A stretch of 64,000 nucleotides of DNA from NCBI GenBank assembly GCA_024206195.1, contig JAAGZO010000886.1, positions 16,360-80,359 of the forward strand, written 5' to 3'. The notes beneath the pieces are model-generated. The model was not told where the DNA came from. It searched no databases and was given only the letters and a program-made list of their open reading frames with translations. Positions 34,022 through 42,138 of this stretch are shown here, piece after piece; position 1 is the stretch's first letter; every line of letters starts with the position of its first letter. This DNA comes from a bacterium. Its GTDB lineage: Archaea > Nanoarchaeota > Nanoarchaeia > Woesearchaeales > UBA10216. Both the position numbers and the translations under genes were made by a program.

Positions 34022-34094
34022 ATGCTGTGAGAATTCGTTATGGTTTATAAACCCTATCATAATGCTTAAATATCAGTTTGTTCTTTTGGGTTAT

Positions 34095-34319
34095 ATGTTA
34101 AAAAAAGCAATTATCTTTGCAGTTCTGTTTGAGGTGATACTTCTTGGAGGATCATACTATCTGCAGGATAACCCTATTATGGGGATAACTGCATCATTTC
34201 CTCCACCACTAGAATACCTTGCAGGCGCTTTTGTTGTTGGATTGCTTGTAGGATTATTTGCTCATAAAAAGGGCGGTTCTAAAGTTTCTGGAGTAAGTGA
34301 CAAGAAGCTGAAGCTTTGA
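34095..34319 (+). CDS. Small two-helix membrane protein (74 aa)
   Basis: The product has two membrane helices (about 3-20 and 37-55) and a Lys/Ser-rich tail (HKKGGSKVSGVSDKKLKL). An ATG at 34062 would add 11 residues, but the TATA box GCTTAAATAT (34063-34072) overlaps that codon, so the ATG at 34095 fits a leaderless start. Its family is unknown. It is divergent from elp3. Confidence 0.6.
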   Translation: MLKKAIIFAVLFEVILLGGSYYLQDNPIMGITASFPPPLEYLAGAFVVGLLVGLFAHKKGGSKVSGVSDKKLKL

Positions 34320-34371
34320 AAAAATTATTAAACTATAAAGTATTCCTAGGATTACTTAAGGGGTGTTTAAC

Positions 34372-34485
34372 ATGTATTATTCGAACAAAACAGAATATCA
34401 GACAAACGATACAAAATACGTTTCAAAAACAAACAAAACTGGCTGTGGGCGAGGCTGCGTGCCGTGCGTCCATTGCAGGGGGTAA
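34372..34485 (+). CDS. Cys-rich micropeptide (37 aa) upstream of rubrerythrin
   Basis: A short ATG-started frame encodes 37 residues. The first 23 are polar (Asn, Thr, Lys, Tyr). The last 14 hold four cysteines in the pattern CxxxCxxCxxC (GCGRGCVPCVHCRG), which could bind Zn or an Fe-S cluster. The stop codon lies four bases before the rubrerythrin ATG. The GC content rises sharply at the Cys codons. Expression is not proven; it might also be part of a leader. Confidence 0.45.
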   Translation: MYYSNKTEYQTNDTKYVSKTNKTGCGRGCVPCVHCRG

Positions 34486-34489
34486 AAAA

Positions 34490-35008
34490 ATGGTGAAGTT
34501 ATTTAGATGCAGAATATGCGGCGATCCTTATATCGGTGAGAAAGCTCCTTCAAGATGTCCTTTTTGCGGAGCATATGAGGAATTTATTGTTGAAGCAAAG
34601 GACTACAATGAAACATTTGATGTTACACTTTCTGAAAAAGACAAAGCGAATGCAGAGAAAGCATTGCAGGTTGAGGTAAGTAATGCTGCGTTTTATTTCT
34701 GTGCTGCAGAAAAGACAGATACTGAGGAAGGAAAAAAGCTTTTCAAGGCACTTGGAAAGGTAGAGGCAGAGCATGCATCAATCTGGAAAAAGATACTAAA
34801 GCTTGACAAGGCTCCAGAGGGAAGTGAAACCTGTTTTGTTCCAACTAAGGAGAATCTTCAGGAATCCCACAACAGAGAAGATAGAGCTATCAAGTTCTAC
34901 AAGCAGGCAGCAGAAGAGGCAGACGATGCAAGAGTTAAACAGCTCTTCAAGGCTCTTGTGGATGTAGAAACAGACCATCTGCAGCTATCTGAGGAAAGAC
35001 TGAATTAG
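34490..35008 (+). CDS. Rubrerythrin-like protein with N-terminal rubredoxin domain
   Basis: From the ATG at 34490 the product is 172 residues. It starts with a short rubredoxin-type Zn/Fe site (CRICGDPY and CPFCGAYEE), followed by a four-helix ferritin-like domain with the di-iron ligands in EVSNAAFYFCAAE, EAEHASIWKKI, and later DVETDHLQLSEERL. Rubrerythrins reduce hydrogen peroxide in anaerobes. The rubredoxin module lies at the N-terminus, the reverse of classical rubrerythrin. The longer frame from 34316 reads through the micropeptide region out of its frame and is unlikely. Confidence 0.9.
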   Translation: MVKLFRCRICGDPYIGEKAPSRCPFCGAYEEFIVEAKDYNETFDVTLSEKDKANAEKALQVEVSNAAFYFCAAEKTDTEEGKKLFKALGKVEAEHASIWKKILKLDKAPEGSETCFVPTKENLQESHNREDRAIKFYKQAAEEADDARVKQLFKALVDVETDHLQLSEERLN

Positions 35009-35010
35009 CA

Positions 35011-35019
35011 AAATTTATA
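35011..35019 (+). promoter_or_regulatory. TATA box of the Zn-ribbon/tRNA-Thr unit
   Basis: AATTTATAA (around 35011-35019) lies about 28 bases before the ATG at 35044. No closer TATA box precedes the tRNA at 35207, so this promoter probably drives both. Confidence 0.5.
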
Positions 35020-35043
35020 AGCAGTTCAGTTTTCTTTAGTGCT

Positions 35044-35199
35044 ATGAAATGCGAGGTTTGCAGTAAAAAGATAGAAACAACCTTTCTAAAGAAGATCTTA
35101 GGCACTTTTGTTAAGGATGACAAAGGAAAGAAGCATACAATATGCTTTGAGTGCCAGAAGAAATTCAATACCAAAGAGGACATACTCCGAAATCTTTGA
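35044..35199 (+). CDS. Tiny Zn-ribbon protein (51 aa)
   Basis: The 51-residue product has two knuckles: MKCEVC at the N-terminus and ICFECQKKF near residue 34, a complete four-Cys Zn ribbon with a Lys-rich spacer. Small ribbons of this type in archaea usually bind RNA or ribosomal sites. The stop codon lies seven bases before the tRNA-Thr(CGT) gene and a leaderless TATA box precedes the ATG, so protein and tRNA are likely made from one transcript. Confidence 0.72.
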   Translation: MKCEVCSKKIETTFLKKILGTFVKDDKGKKHTICFECQKKFNTKEDILRNL

Positions 35200-35206
35200 G
35201 GCATCT

Positions 35207-35279
35207 GCCTCCGTAGCATAGTAGCTAATGCGTCTGCTTCGTAAGCAGAAGATCAGGGGTGCAACTCCCTTCGGAGGCT
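35207..35279 (+). tRNA. tRNA-Thr (anticodon CGT)
   Basis: This 73-base gene gives a full cloverleaf: acceptor GCCTCCG/CGGAGGC, D-stem GCAT/ATGC, anticodon stem TCTGC/GCAGA around TTCGTAA (anticodon CGT, reading ACG), T-stem AGGGG/CCCTT, discriminator T. It shares the acceptor stem, most of the D-arm and the T-loop with tRNA-Thr(TGT). Like that gene it has A at position 18 and G at position 55 (T-loop TGCAACT). Confidence 0.95.
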
Positions 35280-35287
35280 TTTCAAAA

Positions 35288-35383
35288 ATGTTAAACAACA
35301 AGAAAGGACACCATGAGATAATTATTTCTTTGTTCGTTATAGTATTAATTGGTTTGTTTGTGGTAATACAAATTAGATGGTGA
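35288..35383 (+). CDS. Candidate 31-residue single-helix membrane peptide
   Basis: A short frame directly after tRNA-Thr(CGT) encodes a basic, His-containing N-terminus (MLNNKKGHH), one membrane helix (about residues 11-27) and a short tail. The hydrophobic composition is coherent for a membrane peptide, but its size and lack of a clear ribosome-binding site keep it uncertain. It would be the third element of the Zn-ribbon - tRNA unit. Confidence 0.4.
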   Translation: MLNNKKGHHEIIISLFVIVLIGLFVVIQIRW

Positions 35384-35500
35384 ATTTTCATTTTTATTCA
35401 CTTTATAGTCCTCATTTTTTTAAGAAAATCGCCTAAAAACCATACTAATCTATACTTTTATGGATGATTTTTACCACTACCCAATAATGACGAGGGAAAA

Positions 35501-35510
35501 GTTTAAATAC
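35501..35510 (+). promoter_or_regulatory. TATA box and ribosome-binding site of the TFE gene
   Basis: GTTTAAATAC (35501-35510), preceded by the purine-rich BRE-like GAGGGAAAA (35492-35500), is the strongest promoter match in the window. A ribosome-binding AAGGAAGGTAG (35521-35531) precedes the ATG at 35533. The rest of the gap (35384-35490) is AT-rich and shows nothing else. Confidence 0.65.
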
Positions 35511-35532
35511 TAGTTATGTCAAGGAAGGTAGT

Positions 35533-36057
35533 ATGGGGGTCAAAGTTAAAGATAAGGTTAAGCAGCCAAAGTCAGGGCTATACGATACAGTAACCCAGGT
35601 TGCAGGAGAAGACGCTGTTCCTATTATTAAATTCCTTAAGAACAAAAAGAATATTTCTGAGTTTAAGATTGCTGAGAAGACCAATCAAGAAGTTAACCTT
35701 GTCCGGAACATGCTTTATAGGCTTCAAAATCAGAATCTTGTTACATACTACAGAAAGAAAGATAGGCAAAAAGGATGGTATATCAGCTATTGGAGCTTTA
35801 ATCCAAAGGGCCTAAAGCACTATGTTTCTGTTGAGAAGAAGCACAGGCTAGAAGAGCTTAAGGAAAGGCTGAAGCGAGAAGAAGAATACGAAGGTCAGTT
35901 CTATATTTGTCCAAGGGTTTGTACAAGAATGGACTTTGATACAGCTGCTGAGATGAGCTTCAAGTGCCCTGAGTGTGGAAATACACTAGCACAGCAGGAC
36001 AATGCAAAGACTATCACAAGACTCAAGGAAAAGATAAGTAGTATACAGGTTGCTTAG
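35533..36057 (+). CDS. tfe: Transcription factor E (TFE alpha)
   Basis: TFE helps RNA polymerase melt promoters with TBP and TFB. The 174-residue product has the N-terminal winged helix (about 12-95, KTNQEVNLVRNMLYRLQNQN), a charged coiled-coil linker (about 98-122, HRLEELKERLKREEEYEG) and the C-terminal Zn ribbon with CPRVC and CPECGN, followed by a short helical tail. Length is standard. It has a strong TATA box and a ribosome-binding site, and no operon partner. Confidence 0.95.
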   Translation: MGVKVKDKVKQPKSGLYDTVTQVAGEDAVPIIKFLKNKKNISEFKIAEKTNQEVNLVRNMLYRLQNQNLVTYYRKKDRQKGWYISYWSFNPKGLKHYVSVEKKHRLEELKERLKREEEYEGQFYICPRVCTRMDFDTAAEMSFKCPECGNTLAQQDNAKTITRLKEKISSIQVA

Positions 36058-36104
36058 TTCTAACCAAAACCTTTTTAAATTTCGTATTGAAACCCTTTAG
36101 TTTG

Positions 36105-36302
36105 ATGAAAAAATCAACAATAATTACAACACTTTTTATCATTCTATTAGTTATTTCTGTTTTCCAGATTTATCAGCTCAATGAGATTAAGAACACTCTT
36201 GAGCCAGATGAAGAAGAAACAGAAAAACCTGCTCCTGTAGTTGTAAACACAGAAGCAGAGGAAGATTCGATTTTACCAAATGTAGAGGTTATTAATGATT
36301 AA
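36105..36302 (+). CDS. Small membrane-anchored acidic protein (65 aa)
   Basis: One membrane helix (about 6-23) is followed by a Gln/Asn/Leu segment (FQIYQLNEIKNTL) and an acidic, Pro-rich tail. The helix-plus-spacer pattern resembles that of the next gene (VVYNSFQIATVDNILKQT). An upstream TTG at 36087 would add six residues, but the TATA box (CTTTTTAAAT, 36070-36079) is about 30 bases before the ATG at 36105. The stop codon overlaps the start of the thioredoxin-repeat gene, so the two are coupled. Confidence 0.65.
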   Translation: MKKSTIITTLFIILLVISVFQIYQLNEIKNTLEPDEEETEKPAPVVVNTEAEEDSILPNVEVIND

Positions 36303-37665
36303 AATGGAAGAAAACAAAGAGCACAAGAAAGAACACGAGCACAATACTGAACATAAAGAGCATCATGTTGAACATAAGAAAGAGCATGAGCACCATGCTG
36401 AGCACAAAAAGGAGCATGAGCATAAGGAGCACAAAGAACATGAGCACAAGGAACATCATGTTGAACATAAGAAAGAACATCATGAGCATAAAGAACATCA
36501 TGATCATCATAAGCCTGTTCACCACGTGCCAAAAAAGAAGCCGCAGGTAAGTGGACTGGTATTTATTCTTGGAGTTGTTGTGTTCGCACTTGTTGTATAC
36601 AATAGTTTTCAGATAGCAACTGTTGATAATATTCTTAAACAGACAGAACTTGATGCAATTGAAGCAGCAAAGCCAGCAGAGATACAGTTGACAGTTATTA
36701 ATGTTGATTGTGAGGACTGCTTTGATGTATCTTCATTTGCAGATTCACTAGCATCATCAAAGGTTACTGTAACAGAAACAACTGAGCTTGATTCTTCTTC
36801 TGAAGAAGCAAAGGCTCTTATTGCTAAGCATGGAATAGAAAAGCTTCCTACTGTTATAGTAAGCGGAGAGACAGAGAAGGAGAGCTCTTTGGGCCTAAAG
36901 TTAAGAGGCAAAACAAAGGAATCAGATGGCGAATATTTTTACACTGCACAAACACCACCTTATGTTGACGCAGCAACAGGCGAGATTGCAGGAATGGTTT
37001 CTGTTGTAGAACTAACAACAACCGCTTGCACTACCTGCTTTAATGTTTCACTGCTTCGCGATCAGATTGAAATGATGGGTGTGACATTTGGCACTGTAGA
37101 AGAAATAGCTGTAAACACTGCTAAAGGAAAGGGACTAATAGAAGAATATAATATTGACAGGGCTCCGGCACTGATTTTTAGTGATCAGCTAAAGCTTTAC
37201 CCAGATGTTACTCAGGCATGGCCGCAGGTTGGATCAGTAGAAGAAGATGGATCTTTTGTCACGAGAACAACAAATCCTCCATACTATGATCTAACTGATA
37301 AAAAAGTTAAGGGCCTAGTTACCATGACTGTTCTTTCTGATGAGACATGCGAAGAGTGCTATGATGGTCTTGAGATGCATGAACAGATCATGCTGAGAAT
37401 GGGCGTATTCATTTCAGAAATTAAGGAACATGATGCATCAAGTGAGGACGGCGCACTTCTTATGGAACAATACGAAATAGAGAAGCTGCCAACAATACTC
37501 CTTACAGGTGATGTTGTAGATTACACTTATCTAACAAGCTCATGGGCTCAGGTAGGAACAGTTGAAGATGACGGAACATATGTCTTCAGACTAGTTGAGT
37601 TTGCTAACCAGCCTTACCTGAATGTAAGCACAGGCAGTGTAATTGAAATGATTCAGCTTAGCTAA
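36295..37665 (+). CDS. His-rich membrane protein with three thioredoxin-like repeats
   Basis: The 456-residue protein has three regions. Residues about 9-80 are a cytoplasmic low-complexity tract of His, Lys and Glu (units such as HKEHEHKEH) that should bind metal ions. Residues 86-107 form one membrane helix. The remaining 350 residues lie outside and carry three thioredoxin-like repeats, each with a CxxC (CEDC at 139-142, CTTC at 245-248, CEEC at 352-355) and a cis-Pro segment (KLPT at 183-186, RAPA at 289-292, KLPT at 397-400). A second ATG at 36304 is also possible. The arrangement suggests metal handling linked to external disulfide chemistry. Confidence 0.8.
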   Translation: MIKMEENKEHKKEHEHNTEHKEHHVEHKKEHEHHAEHKKEHEHKEHKEHEHKEHHVEHKKEHHEHKEHHDHHKPVHHVPKKKPQVSGLVFILGVVVFALVVYNSFQIATVDNILKQTELDAIEAAKPAEIQLTVINVDCEDCFDVSSFADSLASSKVTVTETTELDSSSEEAKALIAKHGIEKLPTVIVSGETEKESSLGLKLRGKTKESDGEYFYTAQTPPYVDAATGEIAGMVSVVELTTTACTTCFNVSLLRDQIEMMGVTFGTVEEIAVNTAKGKGLIEEYNIDRAPALIFSDQLKLYPDVTQAWPQVGSVEEDGSFVTRTTNPPYYDLTDKKVKGLVTMTVLSDETCEECYDGLEMHEQIMLRMGVFISEIKEHDASSEDGALLMEQYEIEKLPTILLTGDVVDYTYLTSSWAQVGTVEDDGTYVFRLVEFANQPYLNVSTGSVIEMIQLS

Positions 37666-37668
37666 GAA

Positions 37669-37690
37669 TTCTTTTTTTTAGGTTTTCTTT
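37669..37690 (+). terminator. T-rich terminator after the thioredoxin-repeat gene
   Basis: A run of eight T (37672-37679) directly follows the stop codon, then GGTTTTCTTTATTT. This fits an archaeal T-tract terminator. Nothing else is visible up to the convergent ABC permease gene at 37756. Confidence 0.5.
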
Positions 37691-37755
37691 ATTTACTAGT
37701 TTTGTTACTATTCATAACGTAAAGCAAACTCACTCTCGTTCGTAGCTTTAAGATA

Positions 37756-38976
37756 CTACTCGTACCTTAAAGCATCCACAGGCTTAAGCTTTGATGCAGC
37801 CCTTGCAGGCAAGAATCCTGAAGCAGCACCTATTAAAAACGAGAATAGAAGGCAGCCAATTATAAGCCACGCTGGAAAATAAGGCTGGAGAAATGAATAT
37901 CCCACAGCAGCAAGAGACATGGCACCAAGTTTTGCCAGCCCAAATCCAATCAGTACACCCAAAGAACCACCAATCAGCCCTAGGATTCCTGATTCCATAA
38001 AAAATATTAACAGGATGTATCTGTTACTTGCACCGATTGATTTCATTATACCTATTTCTTTTGTCCTTTCCAAAACAGCAGTGTACATTGTGTTCATAAT
38101 GTTAACAGCAGCCACTACTACAGAAATCCCTGCAATGATAACTAATATGACATTGAGCACCAATAAAACAGCGCTGAATGACTCAAGAAGCTGCGCATAT
38201 GACTGGATGTAAAAATCTTCTTCACCTTCTTTCTGCCCTTTTTTCTTTCTTAACTTATCTTCAAGACGGTCTGCAAGTTCAGTCGGGTCTTCGCCTTTGT
38301 CTGTTCTTATGAAAATATAATCATACTTATCTTCAACCTCAAAAAGCTCTTCCATAGCATTGTTCGTTAGGTAAACATTTGCGTCATCCTGCGCGTTTCC
38401 AACCTCTTCGTAAAACCCGACAATCTCAAATGACTGATCCTTAATGAATATCTTGTCTCCACGTTTCAGCGCCTTAGAAAATATTTTGTCTGCAAACATG
38501 TAACTGTAACCAAGGACAACTTTTTTAGAATCACCTTTTTTTAGCTCTCTTCCTTCTAAAAGCCCATAGCCTGCAAAAGCCTCTTCCATTAGCCTCTGTT
38601 CATCAGCTTCAGTGGGAATGCCCATTATAAAAACCCATTTTCCTAGCTTATCTTTGTCGATTTTAATTTCGCTCTGGCGTACTACTGAGCCGGCAGCTTC
38701 AGAAACACCTTTTTGTTTTTTTAAAAAATCAAAGTCGCTCTTTGAAAGATATGTTCCTGTAGATCCAGGAGCTCCAGCACCTCTTGGCTGCGCTATAAGC
38801 TTGTCTGTTCCAACCTCTTTAGCTGTCTGGTCAATATAATATTCAAGCCCCTGACCATAGCTTATCAAAACAAAAACAGCCATTATACCAATAAGTATAG
38901 ACAAAATTGTAAGAAAACTTCTTGTAAATCTATGTGCAATGTTATCCGCAATATATTTTAGTAAATCTTCTATCAT
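37756..38976 (-). CDS. MacB-like ABC transporter permease (second copy)
   Basis: The 406-residue protein has one N-terminal helix (about 20-40), a large external MacB-type periplasmic-core domain (about 45-270) and three C-terminal helices of the FtsX domain (about 275-400, including RTKEIGIMKSIGASNRYIL). This is the membrane subunit of a mechanotransmission ABC exporter that uses ATP to move or release external substrates. Four bases overlap the first permease gene. The pair may form a heterodimer with the ATPase at 41443. Confidence 0.9.
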   Translation of the reverse strand: MIEDLLKYIADNIAHRFTRSFLTILSILIGIMAVFVLISYGQGLEYYIDQTAKEVGTDKLIAQPRGAGAPGSTGTYLSKSDFDFLKKQKGVSEAAGSVVRQSEIKIDKDKLGKWVFIMGIPTEADEQRLMEEAFAGYGLLEGRELKKGDSKKVVLGYSYMFADKIFSKALKRGDKIFIKDQSFEIVGFYEEVGNAQDDANVYLTNNAMEELFEVEDKYDYIFIRTDKGEDPTELADRLEDKLRKKKGQKEGEEDFYIQSYAQLLESFSAVLLVLNVILVIIAGISVVVAAVNIMNTMYTAVLERTKEIGIMKSIGASNRYILLIFFMESGILGLIGGSLGVLIGFGLAKLGAMSLAAVGYSFLQPYFPAWLIIGCLLFSFLIGAASGFLPARAASKLKPVDALRYE

Positions 38977-40196
38977 TTTGTATGTCGCAATGCATCCACT
39001 GGATTAAGCTTTGAAGCTTTCATTGCAGGTATTACGCCGAAAAGGCTTCCAAGCAGAAAAGACCCGAATATTGAGCCAACCACAAGCCATATACTTATTT
39101 GTGCCTGAATAAGGTCGCTTCCTAGTGCCAGTCTTCCTATAGCGGCAAGACCTAATGCTAAACCTATTCCAATTATTGCTCCTAAAATCCCACCTACACT
39201 TCCTATTAATCCTGATTCAATAAAAAATAATGAGAAAATTGCCTTGTTTGTTGCACCGATTGACTTCATTATGCCTATTTCTCTTGTACGTTCAAGAACA
39301 GATATGAACATGGTATTCATTATTCCAATGCCACCTACAAGAATGGATATTGAAGCAATAATATAAACAAACAACTGCACTGCAAACAAAGTTGAATTAA
39401 CCTGTGAAATAACAGCTTGCGGTGTCTGGACAGTGAAATCCTCTTCCCCTTTTTTCACATCCCTTTCTTTCAGCATTGCCCTTTCAATATCTGCTTTAAC
39501 AACATCAATATCAGCATTTTGATGCACCTGTGCCACTATCATGTCATATACATCATCAGAAATACTCATAAGTTCCCTTAAATCATCTTCCTCCACAATT
39601 ACAATACCATCTGTAAGAAAACTACCTTGTTTCTCGAGTACTCCGACAACCTCAAAGCTTTCGTCTTGTATAATAACTTTAGAACCAGGCACTATCTGTT
39701 TTCCAAATGCTGAATCTTTTTTGCAAAGATTATGGCCTAAAACAGTTTTTTTCCGGTCTCCATCCCTAAGCATCCTACCGGTTTCAACATCAAAATTTAA
39801 AGCCTCCTCCACAAGTTTTCTGCGTTCACCTTCAGCCATGCTTGCAGCGTAACCGAATTGAACACGATCATTGTATTCCAGCTTACCGCTCCTCATAAGC
39901 CTTCCTACAGCAATCTTAACTCCATTCACCTGCTCAATTCTTTTCAAATTGTCTTCATTCAGGGGAGTTACAACACCTGTGCCAGGAGGGCCAAACCCTC
40001 CAGACGCCATTATAGTAAGCTTGTCTGTCCCAACATCACCAAACTGCGATGAAATTGCAACCTTTAATCCCTGGCCTATTCCAATTAGAGAAACAACCGC
40101 AGTTATTCCTATGATTATTCCAATTAACGTAAGCCATGACCTTAATCTACGCTGTGTTAAGGTGCTTAATGCAAACTTTAAGTAATCAATAATCAT
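38973..40196 (-). CDS. MacB-like ABC transporter permease (first copy)
   Basis: This 407-residue permease has the same MacB/FtsX layout as the following gene: helix at about 20-40, external core domain, and three helices at the end. The marker segment ERTREIGIMKSIGATNKAIF is nearly the same as in the second permease, and both end in a Leu-Asn/Lys-Pro-Val-Asp-Ala-Leu-Arg tail, so the pair arose by duplication. It begins 20 bases after the CARDB-like exported protein. Confidence 0.9.
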   Translation of the reverse strand: MIIDYLKFALSTLTQRRLRSWLTLIGIIIGITAVVSLIGIGQGLKVAISSQFGDVGTDKLTIMASGGFGPPGTGVVTPLNEDNLKRIEQVNGVKIAVGRLMRSGKLEYNDRVQFGYAASMAEGERRKLVEEALNFDVETGRMLRDGDRKKTVLGHNLCKKDSAFGKQIVPGSKVIIQDESFEVVGVLEKQGSFLTDGIVIVEEDDLRELMSISDDVYDMIVAQVHQNADIDVVKADIERAMLKERDVKKGEEDFTVQTPQAVISQVNSTLFAVQLFVYIIASISILVGGIGIMNTMFISVLERTREIGIMKSIGATNKAIFSLFFIESGLIGSVGGILGAIIGIGLALGLAAIGRLALGSDLIQAQISIWLVVGSIFGSFLLGSLFGVIPAMKASKLNPVDALRHTK

Positions 40197-40216
40197 CGAG
40201 ACCTCTGTGAAGCAGC

Positions 40217-41440
40217 CTATTTGCGTCGCTTTCTAAACACTTTGTACGCAATTATTCCGCCAATGATTATCACGATTACAACTACGATTCCAACGAAATT
40301 GCTCTTCTCCTTAAGCCCGTACTTAACAGCGTCTCCTGTGTCATAGGACTTCAGCCTAAGGTTATGCTTCTCAATGTGAAGCTGATTGTTCGCATCCCTG
40401 TATTCTATTTTTAATGGAAGCATAGCATCTGAGTTTTCATTCAAAAAGATATTGAAATCTGCTGTTTCATAGTCATCAGAGTCTATATTTCCAACATAAA
40501 CATCAGCTGAAGAGATAAGCTCAAAGTCATCTGTCTCTTCCAAAACAATGTATAAGAGCTTAATGTCATTAAGTCCCTTGTTAATGAATTTCACTGTAAC
40601 AGTTCCCGCGCTGTTGGCATAAATATTTGACTCATCTATGCCTACAACAAGGTCAGGTGGTGAGCCAATAATAAGGCCGATTGTATCGTTTTTGCTGTAC
40701 CTGTTGTTAAGCTGGTCATAGTACTCAAGAATAATAGGAATGCCTTGTATGCCTGCTTCAGCATCAGGAGAACAGTGAAGCTTGAATGAGGTGTCTGCTT
40801 TTTCATTGTAATCCAGCTGAGTTATTATCTTCTCACCTGTTGATCCGAGTGGAATAAAACTAGGTGTTGCAGCAGTGTCTAGCTTTACTTTTAAATTCTT
40901 AACTAGTGTGTGCGCATGGTTCTTTACAGTCAGATTAATCCACAGGCTGTTGCCAGGTGTTACAAGCTCTGGCACATCAACTGAGTCTACAATAACTATT
41001 GCATCCTGACTCTCAACACTTATGTTAAAGTCTGTGCTAAGCTTGATCCATCCGCCGTCCTTTAGCTTATATCTTACATTAACTGGGCTGTTTCCGCTGA
41101 TAGAGTCCTCATCAACCTTAAGATTATATTTAACAATCACTCCAAGCTCATCCTTTTGTCTGCCCCACACAGTTCCAACATCCCTTTCTGCGTTCTCATT
41201 TGGTTGAAGGGAAAAAGGATACTTAGGGAGCAGCTCAAACACCATCCTTTCGGCGTTATCAGAGCCCCGGTTATCAATCTTGAATCTTACGGTAACATAA
41301 TCACCTGGTTCAACAGGATCTGGCTCCTGGTTTATCATGCTGATGGATATCTTCACGCCGCTCGGGATTGTGTAATCCGTAGCGCTAACACCAACTACCA
41401 TCATCAAGAATACAAGTCCGAATACAATTATGCTTTTCAT
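40217..41440 (-). CDS. Exported CARDB/COG1361-like membrane-anchored protein
   Basis: The 407-residue product has an N-terminal signal peptide (1-20, ending GVSA), several Ig-like beta domains of the COG1361/CARDB type (about 30-370, with repeated patterns such as NHAHTLVKNLKVKL and NKGLNDIKLLYIVL), and a C-terminal membrane helix (about 380-400) followed by RKRRK. It lies between ATPase and permeases, so it is probably the external partner of the exporter, analogous to the adaptor of MacAB systems. That role is inferred from gene order. Confidence 0.82.
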   Translation of the reverse strand: MKSIIVFGLVFLMMVVGVSATDYTIPSGVKISISMINQEPDPVEPGDYVTVRFKIDNRGSDNAERMVFELLPKYPFSLQPNENAERDVGTVWGRQKDELGVIVKYNLKVDEDSISGNSPVNVRYKLKDGGWIKLSTDFNISVESQDAIVIVDSVDVPELVTPGNSLWINLTVKNHAHTLVKNLKVKLDTAATPSFIPLGSTGEKIITQLDYNEKADTSFKLHCSPDAEAGIQGIPIILEYYDQLNNRYSKNDTIGLIIGSPPDLVVGIDESNIYANSAGTVTVKFINKGLNDIKLLYIVLEETDDFELISSADVYVGNIDSDDYETADFNIFLNENSDAMLPLKIEYRDANNQLHIEKHNLRLKSYDTGDAVKYGLKEKSNFVGIVVVIVIIIGGIIAYKVFRKRRK

Positions 41441-41442
41441 TT

Positions 41443-42138
41443 TTACCTCCCTTTTATCGAGCTTACAATCGCTCCGTCTTTTAAGTATTTTATTCTTTGA
41501 GCTCTCTTTGCGAGAACCGAATCATGTGTTACCATAACAATTGTTTTTTTCTCTTTTTTGTGAAGTTTCTGGAGAAAATCCATAACATTTTCTCCTGTTT
41601 TTGAATCAAGGTTTCCTGTTGGCTCATCAGCCAGTACAACATCAGGATCATTAGTTAGTGCACGGGCAATTGCAACACGCTGTTGCTGTCCTCCTGACAG
41701 CTCATTTGGCCTGTGGTGCATTCTTTCACCTAGATCTACCATTGTGAGCAGCTCTTTTGCCCTTGTTAATCTTCTATCTTTTGGAACTCCCTGGAATACC
41801 ATTGGCAACATAACATTTTCCAAAGCACTCAATGTGTTAATAAGATTGAACTGCTGGAAAATAAATCCAATTTTCTTGCCTCTTATCTGAGCAAGCCTAC
41901 TTTCTGTAAGCTGTGAAACATCCTTACCATCAAGGTAAATCTTTCCCCTGCTTGGAATGTCCAAACAGCCAACCATATTCATTGCTGTTGACTTTCCACT
42001 GCCAGATGGCCCCTGTATTGCAATGAACTCACCTTCTTTTATTTCAAGGCTTAGACCTCTTAGCGCATTTACATTTACATCTCCTAGCTTGTAGATCTTC
42101 CAGACATTATCCAGCTTGATTATTACATCATTTTTCAT
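41443..42138 (-). CDS. ABC transporter ATPase (LolD/MacB type)
   Basis: All ABC motifs are present: Walker A GPSGSGKST, the Q-loop FQQFNL, signature LSGGQQQRVAIARAL, Walker B VVLADEPTGNLDS and the switch His in MVTHD. The length of 231 residues is normal for a LolD/MacB ATPase. The start overlaps the stop of the regulator gene by four bases. It should energise the two MacB-like permeases downstream. Confidence 0.95.
   Translation of the reverse strand: MKNDVIIKLDNVWKIYKLGDVNVNALRGLSLEIKEGEFIAIQGPSGSGKSTAMNMVGCLDIPSRGKIYLDGKDVSQLTESRLAQIRGKKIGFIFQQFNLINTLSALENVMLPMVFQGVPKDRRLTRAKELLTMVDLGERMHHRPNELSGGQQQRVAIARALTNDPDVVLADEPTGNLDSKTGENVMDFLQKLHKKEKKTIVMVTHDSVLAKRAQRIKYLKDGAIVSSIKGR

Noticed and set aside
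34316..34489. Long N-terminal extension of rubrerythrin from 34316
   Set aside because: The extension is Arg/Gln/Thr-rich and unrelated to the family. The rubredoxin domain begins right after the ATG at 34490, and the region reads better as the Cys-rich micropeptide in another frame.
36292..36532. Antisense open frames rich in Met/Phe/Leu or Ala/His over the His tract of the thioredoxin-repeat gene
   Set aside because: They are mirror images of the repetitive CAT/GAG/AAG codons on the plus strand. No promoter or start context supports them.
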